Positions 22,689 through 33,334 of a stretch of DNA of 64,000 bases are shown piece after piece. This DNA comes from Colocasia esculenta. Lineage: Eukaryota > Streptophyta > Magnoliopsida > Alismatales > Araceae. A program made the position numbers and the translations under genes. Position 1 is the stretch's first letter. Each line of letters starts with the position of its first letter. Below the pieces are notes generated by a model, which was given only the letters and a program-made list of their open reading frames with translations, had not been told where the DNA came from and ran no database searches. The stretch is taken from NCBI GenBank assembly GCA_014218235.1, contig CM024760.1, positions 65,784,961 to 65,848,960 on the forward strand. The letters run 5' to 3'.

Positions 22689-22851
22689 TGTCGACAGCCA
22701 GAAAGGCCCCTGTCGACAGCTACAAACAAGCCATAAAGCCATACCTCAGGACAGGAGTGCCTGTCGACAGCACCAGTGTCGCCTGTCGATAGCCACAGAC
22801 ATGAAACTGTCTCCCGAACTCCCAGTCCTATGCCTGTCAGCACCTGTCGAC
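22689..22851. repeat. TCGA palindrome array in copia A U3
   Basis: TGTCGACA boxes start at 22,689 and 22,711 (22 bp apart), 22,763 and 22,784 as TGTCGATA (about 21-22 bp), and 22,844 after a decayed TGTCAG. They end about 110 bp before the TATA box. Confidence 0.8.
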
Positions 22852-22962
22852 AGGAGCACCCAGTGCTGCCAACAGACGAAGAAAACCTTTAGATACAGAA
22901 AGTTTTTAAGTTGCCAAACATGGTGGTTCCAACTACCACATCTCTCTATATATGGACACCAC

Positions 22963-22970
22963 TATATAAG
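22963..22970 (+). promoter_or_regulatory. TATA box of copia A LTR
   Basis: TATATAAG lies about 750 bp before the LTR end, at the same place relative to the palindrome array as in copia A'. Confidence 0.6.
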
Positions 22971-23659
22971 CTATCTTTTGAAGGTAATCTCATACAGAAG
23001 CAGCCTCCACCAAAAACCCTAGAGAAAGTCCAAGAACAAGAGGTGTTGCTGCTGCTCTACTTCACCCTGCTGTTCAGAGAATGAACCAACTGTTGATCCA
23101 GCAATATTGAAGTCTGATCGTCGTGGATTCAAGCCACTCCATCAAGTTGTGTCCCTCAAGACGAAGCTTGAAGTCCATCCAGACGTTCATCAGAAGAGTT
23201 CTTAATCAGGATTTGTGTTTCAACTCAGAACTCTTCCCTGTTTTAGTTTTTACATATCCGTGTGTGTATGGTTGTGTCTCAAGTAGTCCTTGTGCTTGAT
23301 TCACGTGGCTTGTGTTGTTCTGATCATGGTTTCACATCAGACAACTTGTGTTTGTGAGTTGTAGTCATTGAAATAGCTCATAAGCAGTCATTTCTGCGTG
23401 TGTGTGTGGACCGTGGACGTAGGATACACAAGTTGTGTACTCTGAACCACGTAAAAATCTGTGTCCTATGGTTTGAACGTTTCTACGTTAGATGTTTGGT
23501 AGGCACGGTGTCTCTACACACGTCTGATAGATTGTTTCTCTATCTATTGTCAAGTTACACACATCAAAGTTTAGCTTAAACTCTGTTACAGTTTTCACAG
23601 TTTGTGTCTTCGTGAAAAGAAGGTGGTAAGAACTTTTTAATTGACAGTAATCTATTCAA

Positions 23660-23673
23660 CCCCCCCCCCCCCC
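23660..23673 (+). repeat. C-homopolymer
   Basis: Fourteen consecutive C bases near the LTR end; copia A' has only five at this place, so the run expanded in copy A. Confidence 0.8.
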
Positions 23674-23712
23674 TTCTAGATTACCATATAGGGAATTCCG
23701 CAACCTTACAAT

Positions 23713-23724
23713 TGGTATAAGAGC
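23713..23724 (+). other. Primer-binding site, copia A
   Basis: TGGTATAAGAGC differs by one base from the tRNA-iMet complement TGGTATCAGAGC. Confidence 0.88.
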
Positions 23725-23785
23725 AAAGTTTCTCCGATTTACTGTTATACTTGTTTGATCTTACGATCAGGAGAACGTTGATCTC

Positions 23786-25779
23786 ATGGAATCTTACAAG
23801 GGGTATATGGCCGAAGGACACTCTGTGACCAGGCCACCCTTCTTTGACGGAACTGACTACCCTCATTGGAAAAACCGCATGCAGGTATTCCTGAGAGCAT
23901 AGAACTTTGAGCTATGGAAGATCGTCCACAAAGGAGCATACACTCTTCCCGAGGATGAAGATACCTGGACGAAGGATCAAATTGCAAAAGGAACACTCAA
24001 CTGGAGTGCCCTGAACATGATGCAATGCACCGTCCATCCCAAGGAATATTCGAGAGTCTCCATGTGCACCTCAGCAAAAGAAATGTGGGACAAGCTCAAT
24101 TGATATACGAAGGTATGTCTCAGGTAAAGGAATCAAAGGTAAGCATGCTGGTCTCTGAGTATGAGATGTTTAAGATGAACAACAATGAAACCATCTCAGA
24201 CATGTTTGCTAGGTTCATGCTAATAATAAATGGGTTGAAAGGTCTTAAAAAGGAATACTCAGAAAGTGATTTGGTGAGGAAGATACTTCGGTCTCTTCCA
24301 TCCTCATGGAACACCAAAGCCACTATCATTGAGGATTCAAAAGATCTCTCAACAATGAAATTGGATGAACTTATTGGCTCTATAATGACATATGAAATTA
24401 ATGTCAAAAGAGAGGAAACTGAAGAGAACCCAAGAAAATCAATTGCTTTGAAAGCTTCTAAAAAAAACTCTTTAGGTTCCAAAAAGGATGCTCAACAAGA
24501 AAGTGATGAGCCTGAAACCTCTAGTGACAGTGAAAGTGATGAAATGGCCATGCTCACTAGACAATTCAAAAAATTTTTGAAATTCAAAAGGAGAGGATCA
24601 GGTAACTCCAAACCTTTTCAATAGAAAGACTTTTTGAACAAATCTGATTCTAACAAAAAGTCTGATGTTGTGTGCTATGAGTGCATGAAACAAGGGCACA
24701 TGAGAGGAGAGTGCCCCGAGCTCAAGAAGAAACTGAAAAAGGAGAAATTCACCTTCAAGAAAGCCAAGGCAATGTTGGCAACTTGGAGTGATGAAGATGA
24801 AGATGAGAACAGTCAAGCTACCTCTGGAGATGATGAAGTTCAGTGTCTAATGGCTAGAAGCGACGACTCCAATGAGGTAAATTCTTCCTTTGAAACTTAT
24901 TCTGTTGATGAATGGGAAGAAGCTTATACTGTTTTATTCAAAAATTCTGTGAGTTTAAGTCTGAAAATAAAACACTGAGAAAGAAAATCAATTCCCTTAT
25001 TCATGACACCAACCATAATGAACAAATTGCATCCTTGAATAAAGAAATTGAAATGATGAAAGTTGATGAACAAGCACATAGTGAGGAAATGGTTGGCATG
25101 AAACTAAAATGGCAAAAAGTTTAAAAAGAAAAAGATGATCTAAGCAATTCCCTTAAAACTCTTCAAGATGAGTTTAAGTATGAAAAAAATTGAAAAGGCT
25201 GAAGAGCAACTTAAGGGAAAATCTGAAGATCTAACTAGGTTTGTCAAGGGTAAACAAAATCTTGATGCAATCTTGGGATCTAATGTGTTTGTTGCAAAAC
25301 ATGGGATTGGATATCAACCTGTTAAACCAAAAGTAATTGGTAAAAATCTGATGACATATTTTGTTGATTCCAACCCAAGCACAAGCAAACAAATCCCATC
25401 AATGAACAATAAAAGTCAAGCCAAAGGCAAGAAACAGGAACCCAAGAAAACCAGATCTGTTGCTAAAAAAACTGCAAAACCTATCAACAACCCTAAAGAG
25501 GGTTGTCGACAGGACGGGAAATCAGCTTCCAAAGGAAAACTGACTATGCAATATAAAGGTAAAATTCCCATGCATGTTCCTCAAAACAAAAAGCCCATTG
25601 TTGTAGAAAAACCTTCATCATGCAATTTTTGTAAAAAGGTCGGGCATAATGAAAAACAATGCTGGAATAGTCCAAACAAACAGAAACTCAAACAAGTTTG
25701 GATTCCGAAGCATTTATTGTTAGACATGAATGATACATTGGGACCCAAAGTAATTTGGGTACCAAAACCTCTTGTCTGA
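23786..25779 (+). pseudogene. Copia A gag with two zinc knuckles
   Basis: The ATG at 23,786 begins MESYKGYMAEGHSVTRPPFF. The UBN2-type capsid domain reads SEYEMFKMNNNETISDMFAR, then VRKILRSLPSSW, KATIIEDSKDLSTMKLDELIG. A first knuckle, CYECMKQGHMRGEC, follows, then an acidic stretch, a coiled-coil around 24,950-25,260 and a second knuckle, CNFCKKVGHNEKQC. Stops at about 23,900 (TAG), 24,100, 24,623 and 24,976 break it. A decayed palindrome pair lies at 25,482-25,511. The protein would package element RNA. Confidence 0.82.
25482..25511. repeat. TCGA palindrome pair inside copia A gag
   Basis: TATCAACA at 25,482 (first box, one CpG lost) and TGTCGACA at 25,504 are 22 bp apart. The same pair, intact, is at the same place in copia A' gag. 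Confidence 0.7.
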
Positions 25780-26395
25780 TCCACTGTGCAGGAATGCCTA
25801 GCAGCCAATAATCAAAACAAATGGTACCTAGACAGAGGTTGCTCGAGGCACATGACGGGCGACAAAGAAAAATTTTTCATGGTGGTGAAAAAGGCGGAGG
25901 TCAAGTCATTTTGGAGGTAACAACAAAGGCCAGATCATCAGCTCAGGTAAGAATGGTAAGTATGCTTCTAAATCTATAGACATTGTATTGTTGGTAGATG
26001 GCCTTCATCACAATTTGCTTAGCAAAAGTCAATTATGTGATAAGGGTCATAAAGTTGTCTTTGAGTCTAATTCATGTCAAATCATTGATAAAGAATCAGG
26101 AAGTCTGAAATTTTATGGAAAAAGAATAAACAACATTTACATGGTTGACTTAGATGATCCAGAAAATGATAACTTGTGTCTTGTAGCAAACAAACAGGAT
26201 GAGCTTACATTGTGGCATCGTAGGCTTGGTCATGTAAGTTACAATGTTTTGCACAAGATTATGAAGCTCAAATTGGTAAGTGGACTTCTGAAATTCCCTT
26301 CAATAAGAATGAAAGCTTTTGTGATGCATGTGCACAGGGAAAACAAACCCGAAAATCCTTCAAATCAAAAGCACCGGTAAGCACTACTAAACCTT
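25780..26395 (+). pseudogene. Copia A protease and pre-integrase segment
   Basis: The protease motif reads KWYLDRGCSRHMTGDK: the catalytic D-S-G is D-R-G. Then follow VDGLHHNLLSKSQLCDKGHKV and the pre-integrase pattern LTLWHRRLGHVSYNVLHKI. The frame is broken once near 25,900. The reading ends at the LINE junction. Confidence 0.75.
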
Positions 26396-26780
26396 GGTGT
26401 TCATGTCCTTGGCGTCTCCTATTCATTCTACAGGATATCCTTCATCGTCTCCAAGAGTATTTCACATCTATTTCTCATGTATTTTGGGAGGCTAATCAAG
26501 TGGCCGACTGTCTAGCTGCTTTTGGTTGTACACTCTCTACTAATCGTTGTCTTTGGTACACTTGGCCTGATCTCCCTCCTCTTGTTAAGGGACCCTATCG
26601 TCTTGAAAGATGGGGCTTCCTTCTATTTGGCCATGAGTACTCTATATTTGTATCTTTATTTTTTAGTTATAATAAAATTTTCTGTTAGGTGAATGGCGGT
26701 GGAGTGAACAACTCATCCCTTCTCTGAAGGGGTGAGCGCTCTCCTGCTTTCCCTTTCAGGTATTTATCATAAAAAAAAAA
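26396..26780 (+). mobile_element. LINE 3' fragment (RNase H end and poly-A)
   Basis: The reading FWEANQVADCLAAFGCT, then WPDLPPLVKGPYRLERWGF, is the C-terminal RNase H of a plant L1-type LINE, similar to that at 35.7 kb. The 3' UTR carries an ATCCCTTCTCTGAAGGGGTGAG hairpin-like motif shared with that LINE and ends in AT-rich sequence and ten A at about 26,770. It is strongly 5'-truncated. Confidence 0.8.
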
Positions 26781-28009
26781 CTTACTCAGGTACAAGAGCT
26801 CACAACACTCGCTCTCACTGCTGCTGATAGCATATGGCGCCACGGCCACCTTCGCATCCTGTCGGACACCGAGCTCCCGTGACGACAAGATCCTAGCTGA
26901 AGAAAGTAGGGGGGTAAGCTTCGTGAACAAGGCCCAATAGTGATTACCAGTGCCTCACCGACTAGAGCAGCAGGAAATCCAAAAATAGGAAACTACACTA
27001 GAAAGCTATAAAGCGAAGAACACCTACAGCAGGGTACTTAGCAGTGGAATAGAACAATGCAATGCCACGACCACCAACCATGGTTGTGACACACACACGA
27101 CACCCGTAGAAACCAATGGATGGAAATAAGCCTCAACACACCCACCGAGACAGGGGTCTCACGGAGACCACAAAGCAACCAAGTGAGAAGGATGTCTCAC
27201 CACAAGCATGGCCACCTCAGACCTCCACAAGGTCACGGGCCCACAAGCAGATCCACCCCGGACCCCGGACACACCATGAGGTTAGGAAACCACACCCAAT
27301 AGTGCCACAATATTCTAGCACCAAGGAACGGGACTATGGAACCGAGAGGACACCGAAGCGGAAACCACCAGAAGCACTGACCATCAAGGCCAAACCAACA
27401 ACGCCCACGGAAGCTAGACACGGCCAGGCTACAACCACTGTGCAGGCTAAGGCAACGAGTTGTGCTAAGAAACGTCGTGAGGAAATGTCATCCCAACAAC
27501 AACCAAGCCACTGCCACGAGCAACTAGGAAGAGGACACACCGTCCACACCCTCTCTACTCACCAGCCTAGCTCCTGCCTCTAACATCTCTACCGGAGCGA
27601 GACAGAGCCGCCACAGAACACCACAAGAACACACGCACCACTGCAGCTGGCCAAGTTGTGGCCCTATGCCTAGCACCACCATGTGGCTCCAGAACCAAAG
27701 CAGAGAGAGGCAATAAGACAAAGGACTGTCTGGGCCACGCCAAGAAGAAACTGCCTCAACGACCTCGGCATCCTGCCCCACACAAGAGAGCACTACAAAC
27801 CGACTCGGCACCACTGTCCAAAACTCATTTTCCCCTCCGCTCTAGAGTCCACCAACTCAGCTGCCAACTCGAGCATGCTCGTAGCCCAGAGCACTACCTC
27901 AGCAGGCTCCCAAAGATGGGGTTCCCAGGCAACGAAGACAACCTCTAAACGAGACAATCCTTCCAAGCATCGGGTGAACAGGTAGGGCAAGTACAACAAA
28001 AACCATGCT
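26781..28009. other. Unassigned GC-richer segment
   Basis: No domain or repeat edge was recognised. Open readings on both strands lack family features and codon logic. It lies between the LINE fragment and the edge TGTAACAGCCC of a probable LTR. Confidence 0.3.
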
Positions 28010-28675
28010 TGTAACAGCCCTGGATATTTATGCCTAATAAGGCTCCATATCCAAGTCCGCCTCCCGCGATCAGATTGAAGTCTCGTAAGGGATAACGCGT
28101 ACAAGTGTCCTGTAAGAATATTAAGGACAACAACAATAGTATAGGACACAAGAAAGTACACGTGCTCATACATGTATACAACAATGTACAACTGTCCTAA
28201 TACATTTTACATGTACAAGAAAACAGTACAACTACCTGGGGCATACCCCGAGGGAGCACATGCTCACACAACACAACTAACTCTACTACTAGTGGTACAA
28301 GTCTGCCACAGAAATGCCTCCGCAAGACACACAAATAGCTAACACCTAAAAAGAGCTGTAAGGGAGTGAGCCTCAACACGTCACTGGCTCAGTAGGGACC
28401 TCCTAAAAACAACATCTAAAGCTGAAGAGACCTCAACCATAAAGGGTCTCACTAGCCACACCGATAGCCAAAGCACAAGATGCTCACGCAAAGGATAATT
28501 AGACAAAAATTATACATAAGCATATGATCTAATTCAATCCTTGGAGAAAAAGGGGAAACAAGAAGACTAGCTCAGCATCGCTAGTCCGCCCACTAGCCGA
28601 AATGCCTCGACCACAAGCCTCACCGACAGACCACTGCCTAGGCTACCAATCTCACAAGAAAACCCTTTCCTAAGC

Positions 28676-28680
28676 TGTAA
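28676..28680 (+). repeat. Target-site duplication TGTAA, left
   Basis: TGTAA directly precedes the solo LTR start TGTAGTACCCC and is repeated at 34,439-34,443. Confidence 0.9.
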
Positions 28681-30202
28681 TGTAGTACCCCAAAAAATTC
28701 TATAATTTTAAATATAGGATAAATTAAAATTTATCTATTAATAAATTCAACTAGTTAAAAAGGTACGCATCATTATCACATGCGTATAAACCCATATAAA
28801 AATGACGTAAAAATAATAGTCATGCTTTAAATAATATTCTCTAATGATCTGTCAAGAAGTTTAGGCATAAGAAGTCATTTGGACCTAGTTGGAGAATTTA
28901 TGCGACTTATTATTGTATATAATGAATAAAACAAAGAACCCATTATTATATGAGCCAAAGTGAATTAAAAATTAAAATAAATATATGGGTAGACTTTAAA
29001 TAAGATGGGTTGATAGCCCATTATGATAGTTGGACCAATGGACAATCTTGGCCCATAAATAAATTCACTAACGAAAGGATAATTAACCCATTAAGTAAAT
29101 TAAGTATATTGGTTGTACAATTAAGTTATAGATAAGTTACTTTACCAAAAGCAAGATGCCAAAGGATGGATGAAGGTTATCAATATTGGGATAAGTAATA
29201 TTAAATTGAATTAAAATAAGAAATCAATTGAATAAATATGATAATGGATTTAAATTAGAATAAAGGGTGAATAATTCGAAGTAATTAAAAACTAATTATG
29301 CCAAATTAAGTATGGGTTGTATAAGTGGTCCAAGCATGGATTGATGGGCCCAAATGTGAGAGCCCAAATTGTATAGGAGTTAATTAAGCCTAAATTCGTA
29401 CCTAAAAATATTAATAAATAAACGGGGGGTAAGATAATGACTATTTTAACCACTAAATTATCTTAAAAAGAGTCATAACCCTAGCCCAACTCAATAGGAC
29501 TCTATCTTAATCTAAAATGAGAATTTAGATAAGTCGAAATAGGGATAAAAATGGAAGACCTATAATAAATATGAAAATTCGTAATTATAATATCTTTTAA
29601 TTAAAAAGGGATCATTAAAACACCAATATGACCCCTATTTATCTTAAAAAGAATCCTAGACATACCCAAATCCATTAGCTCATAAATTTAAGTTCTCCCC
29701 AAGCCAAATAAGTGAAATAATGATAGTAAAGGGGGAGATAAATAAGAAATTCGGAGTTAATTAATAAATAAATTAAATAAGGGTAAGATAAATACTAAAA
29801 TAGGATGTAAATTTCTTTAAAAGAGTCCTAAGCCTATCCTAACCCATTACCCATGAAATTGGACCTCTCCCGATCTTATTAGGTGGATAAATGCAAGAGA
29901 ATAGGGAGATAAATGTAAAAATTCGAAGTTTGAAGGGATGGGTAGAGTTTTAAGTCATTAGGACTCTTAAGCAACCTAATAGACTTCTAATTAATGTCTA
30001 CCAAGCCCCATTTTCATTCCTGGAACTCTGGAGAACGAAGGAGGAGGCTGAGGACGAGGAGAGCAAGGAAGAGGGAGGCTTGGAGAAAGAAGAACTTGGA
30101 AATTTCGTCAACCCAAACCCTAGGATTTTTACAGTGCAAAAAGGTAGGCAATATCTCAAGCTAAATTCGTGTAAACATTACCCTAGGTAGAGACCATGAA
30201 CC

Positions 30203-30560
30203 TCATCAAACGCCCTCTCATTTCATTGTATTTTGCTCATCCATTTGGGCGAATTAATTGCTTGAAACTCTGTTGTTACCATGAACCCGAACTCTCATGT
30301 TTGCTCTATACCCCCGCATGTACTTATTCTCATGCCATGAGAAAATTCTCATTAATACTACATCGTATTAGCTTTCAAACGCCCCTAGTTTCGCTCTATT
30401 TTGATCTCCCATGCAGGAGAATTAATTCTTTGAATCTGTGTTAGATCCATGCACCCGACCGTTCATGTTTGTTTGTGAACCTCGTTCATACTTGACTTCA
30501 TACCATGAGAAAATTCTCATAAATACTACATCATGTTAGCTTTCAAACGCCCCTAGTTTC
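30203..30560 (+). repeat. Two tandem units of 168 bp
   Basis: GCTTTCAAACGCCCCTAGTT starts at 30,371 and at 30,539; CCATGAGAAAATTCTCAT also recurs 168 bp apart. The block holds the place, in this LTR, of the 186-bp units of the other solo LTR, but with unrelated sequence. Confidence 0.75.
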
Positions 30561-30843
30561 GAAATTTTTCATCATGTATCGATCATTAATTAATTTGTTT
30601 AACCCTAACTGCACATGTTTAGGTCACAGAAATGTAACCCGATCAAAGCATGCCTAAACCTTGTCTATTTCCAAATTAATCGTACATGTTGATGGATCTA
30701 TGTGTCTGCTTTCCTTTTAAACTACTTTCGTGATTTTGGATCATCGTACGATTTTATATTGAATTTACAAGTATCATATATTAAATAAGATCCGCTCTGG
30801 AAAAAGGGCAAAACCACTTTTCACGGCACGGGCCACCTCTTGA

Positions 30844-31025
30844 GGTCGCGACGGCACGATACGCTGCGATCTCAGAGGGGTCGCGACACCGGGGTCCGAC
30901 GCGTTATGAACACGGTGGATCGACGTGTTGCGACCTGCCCCCGGTTCATTCATTCGGCCGGTTCAGCAAAACGTGACCGGGCCTTACGTCGCGACTTGAA
31001 GGCGACAGCCAATCCCGTCGCGACT
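30844..31025. repeat. TCGCGA palindrome array
   Basis: TCGCGA at 30,846, 30,881 and further copies to about 31,020, mixed with GCGATC, ACGCGT and TCGACG variants. It lies between the tandem units and the conserved LTR end. Confidence 0.65.
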
Positions 31026-31578
31026 TCAACGTGCAATTTTTGCAATAAAACCCTTTGTTTATACCATTTCGACCTTGACCAACCCTAATTAACTATTGTT
31101 ATGAATAACTTTGACAGCATTAGCAATTAATGATTAATGATACATGCAATCAATCAATGCAAAAGCCATCTGCACAATCAACTATGATCTCTTGATTTCT
31201 TACACAAGCACACACTTAATGATCATATTGGCCCTTATACCCTATTGAATTATTTAATAATGTATCTAGTAATTTAGTGAAATAAATGACTAACTTTTCT
31301 TATTTAAATATACATGTCTTTGTTTTATTCGCAAGTTTTGTACACCGTTATCGTTTTCCCTCGGCCTTCGAGCACTCGAGGCATGACGAACTCGTTTCTA
31401 TACACTTTCTCTTGACTTGGACCACATCTCCATTGGGAATACTCACGACTAGGCCAGGGACTCCTTGTCAAGACCTCCGTAAGTCTTCTTGGCTTTGGCG
31501 CACGTCCTTAGTCAACGAGCTGGTTGTACCCTAAAACCCGTTACACCTTAGGGATCAGTACGATCCATGGCCTTAGTG

Positions 31579-31583
31579 TGTTT
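31579..31583 (+). repeat. Target-site duplication TGTTT, left
   Basis: TGTTT precedes the copia LTR start TGAAGGATCG and is repeated at 33,330-33,334. Confidence 0.9.
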
Positions 31584-32587
31584 TGAAGGATCGAAATGAA
31601 TGTGTGGAAAAGATCTAGAAGGGGGGGGGATGAATAGATCTTAGCCACTTTTGCGGAAGCTTAAGCAATTTGAAAACTATTTAGAATCAGAGGCAATGTT
31701 ATCAGTGAAAAACTATAGATCTGATTAAATTTGAGTGAGTTGAAAAACTTAGATGTGAAGCAAGTTGATTAAGTGAATTAAAAACGAATCCTATGCAAGC
31801 ATCTAGCGGATGAATCAATCAAACCACAGAAGACAAATGCACAAGGATTTTTTAGGTGGTTCGGAAATCACCCAAGTGATTCCTACATCCACCCCTCACA
31901 ACCCGTGAGGCTTCACTAACACAGCTGGGCTACACACCCAAAGGAGCCTAACAACTCCAACACTTCAGAGCATACAACTCACACAACCTCTAGAGCAAGA
32001 CTACTCTAGAAACACAGAGCAAGACTGCTCAAACCAACCCTGAGCTTACAACTCAAACTGAGCTCGACGGCTCACAACACCCTGAGCACAATGCTCACAC
32101 TGAAACTGCTAGACACCAACTTAAGACTAAGATCCTCTAGCAACAGATCTAGTCGAAGTTTGAGAACTCTAAAGAGAGTTATGCAGAAGCACTTGCATAA
32201 TCTCAAAAGATATCTCAGAAGAACAGAAGAAAAGGTAAATGAATTGAAATGCTTCGTTCTTCAGTGTACTCCCTTGTAGAAGCTTGAATTGGGAAGGAAC
32301 TTGTGAAGCTTGAAGTCCAAGTCGATGCTCTGCAATCTGAGAAATTGGATCTTCCTCGAATTCTTCACCCAAGAAGTCTTCTACAGGATCTGCCTCCTTG
32401 GAATGCTTCAGAGAAGTCTTCAAGAATCAAATTCCAATTCCCACACCTTGAATTGGTGGGAATTGGTCTTCTGGAAGCACTTGGAGAGCAGGGGAAGGAG
32501 ACACGAGCTCTTCTTGGCCGCCAAGAGCTTCTTAGAGGCTCTGAGAGAGTTGGGTCCTTCTCACTGTGAAGGCTAACCGAAAAGACA

Positions 32588-32594
32588 CTTTATA
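32588..32594 (-). promoter_or_regulatory. TATA box of the Z solo LTR
   Basis: TATAAAG on the minus strand, about 120 bp downstream of the palindrome array, the same order as in copia A and A'. Confidence 0.55.
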
Positions 32595-32714
32595 TCCTTA
32601 GGATTCCAAAGATACCCTTTTGGGGTACAAGGGCACGCTTTCCTAGGAAGATTCTGATCGCCCTAGAGGGACACGTGGCAGCCATCAACTTTTAGGATGA
32701 AAAGTTTCCGTAGT

Positions 32715-33105
32715 GTGTCGACCTGCCCTGGTGGTAGTGTCGACACACTGTCCAGAATATGTAGAAGGCTATTCTGGGAAGAGGGTCCCGTGTCGACCTG
32801 CTCTGAGAGTGTGTCGACCTGCTATCCAAATCTGCAAACTAGCTGTTCTGGGAACTGGGTCTAGTGTCGACCTGCTCTGAGAGTGTGTCGACCTGCTGAC
32901 CCAATTCTTCAAACTGGCTGTTCTGGAAATAGGATCTAGTGTCGACCTGCTCTGAGAGTGTGTCGACCTGGGTAGGCTTGATTTCTTAAAAACTGCCACT
33001 CGTGTCGACACACTCTTGACATGTGTCGACACAGTCTCAACATTTTTACACATTTTGCCTTTGAATATGTGTTGATGTGTCGACACCATTGATGGGTGTG
33101 TCGAC
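32715..33105. repeat. TCGA palindrome array in Z solo LTR, paired at 21 bp
   Basis: GTGTCGAC boxes start at 32,715/32,737, 32,790/32,811, 32,864/32,885, 32,939/32,960, 33,002/33,023 and 33,077/33,098. The within-pair step is 22 once and 21 five times. Pairs 2, 3 and 4 follow each other at 74-75 bp and have similar spacers, so this part is a tandem unit; pairs 5 and 6 have different spacers. Confidence 0.88.
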
Positions 33106-33329
33106 TCATCTTTTGCATAAAAGTGTTTGTACCTGAAAAATGAACACATATATCATTAGTTAAATGATTTGTCATAACCATAAATGATAAATGTGGTTTG
33201 AAAAATATTTTTTGAACATGAATTTCAGGTATGATGTTTTTGACATGTTTCAATTAAATTGCTTTAAGAACACTTCTTGTCATCATCAAAATAGGAGGGA
33301 AATGATATGAATTTGCATTCAACCCAACA

Positions 33330-33334
33330 TGTTT
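33330..33334 (+). repeat. Target-site duplication TGTTT, right
   Basis: Exact copy of 31,579-31,583. Confidence 0.9.

Larger units (their letters stand above)
22402..23710 (+). repeat. 5' LTR of copia A
   Basis: The start TGTTGAGTTCTCATATGTT aligns with the copia A' start TGTTGGGTTTACATGTGTT; the end, CCTTACA, lies 2 bp before the primer-binding site. Length 1309 bp, close to 1282 bp in A'. It contains the TCGA palindrome array, then a TATA box. Confidence 0.78.
22402..26395 (+). mobile_element. Ty1/copia element A, 3'-truncated
   Basis: The parts are a 5' LTR, primer-binding site, gag with two zinc knuckles, a protease motif and a pre-integrase segment. The element stops about where the integrase begins (STTKPW, near 26,396) and joins a LINE 3' fragment. 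It is very similar to copia A' at 47.6 kb in both LTR and gag, so both belong to one family, SIRE- or Tork-like by its long gag. Confidence 0.8.
31584..33329 (-). mobile_element. Solo copia LTR (family Z), 1746 bp, nested
   Basis: The LTR starts TGAAGGATCG and ends ACCCAACA, with a perfect TGTTT TSD. The flanks join to restore the Tekay-like LTR sequence, which the inverted solo LTR at 19.1 kb also shows (GGCCTTAG before, CGGACC after). Its full-length relative is the 3' LTR at 62,078-63,732. On the minus strand the palindrome array lies upstream of a TATA box. Confidence 0.92.

Noticed and set aside
22689..22851. GTCGAC as a SalI cloning linker or vector contamination
   Set aside because: The boxes occur in many pairs with variants, within transposon sequence, at the same place in separate copies.
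26820..26860. TGGCGCCAC as a gypsy primer-binding site
   Set aside because: No LTR edge lies next to it and no gag follows.
27116..28191. Several readings of 60-155 codons on both strands
   Set aside because: No family motif, biased by GC-rich non-coding sequence; not supported as genes.
32715..33105. CRISPR-like array
   Set aside because: Boxes are 8-10 bp palindromes in pairs, spacers are partly similar, and the context is a plant LTR with TSD.
32769..33253. Repetitive proteins with RSTLD/STHSQ units over the palindrome array
   Set aside because: They are translations of the 21-bp-spaced boxes in an LTR, without start or family support.
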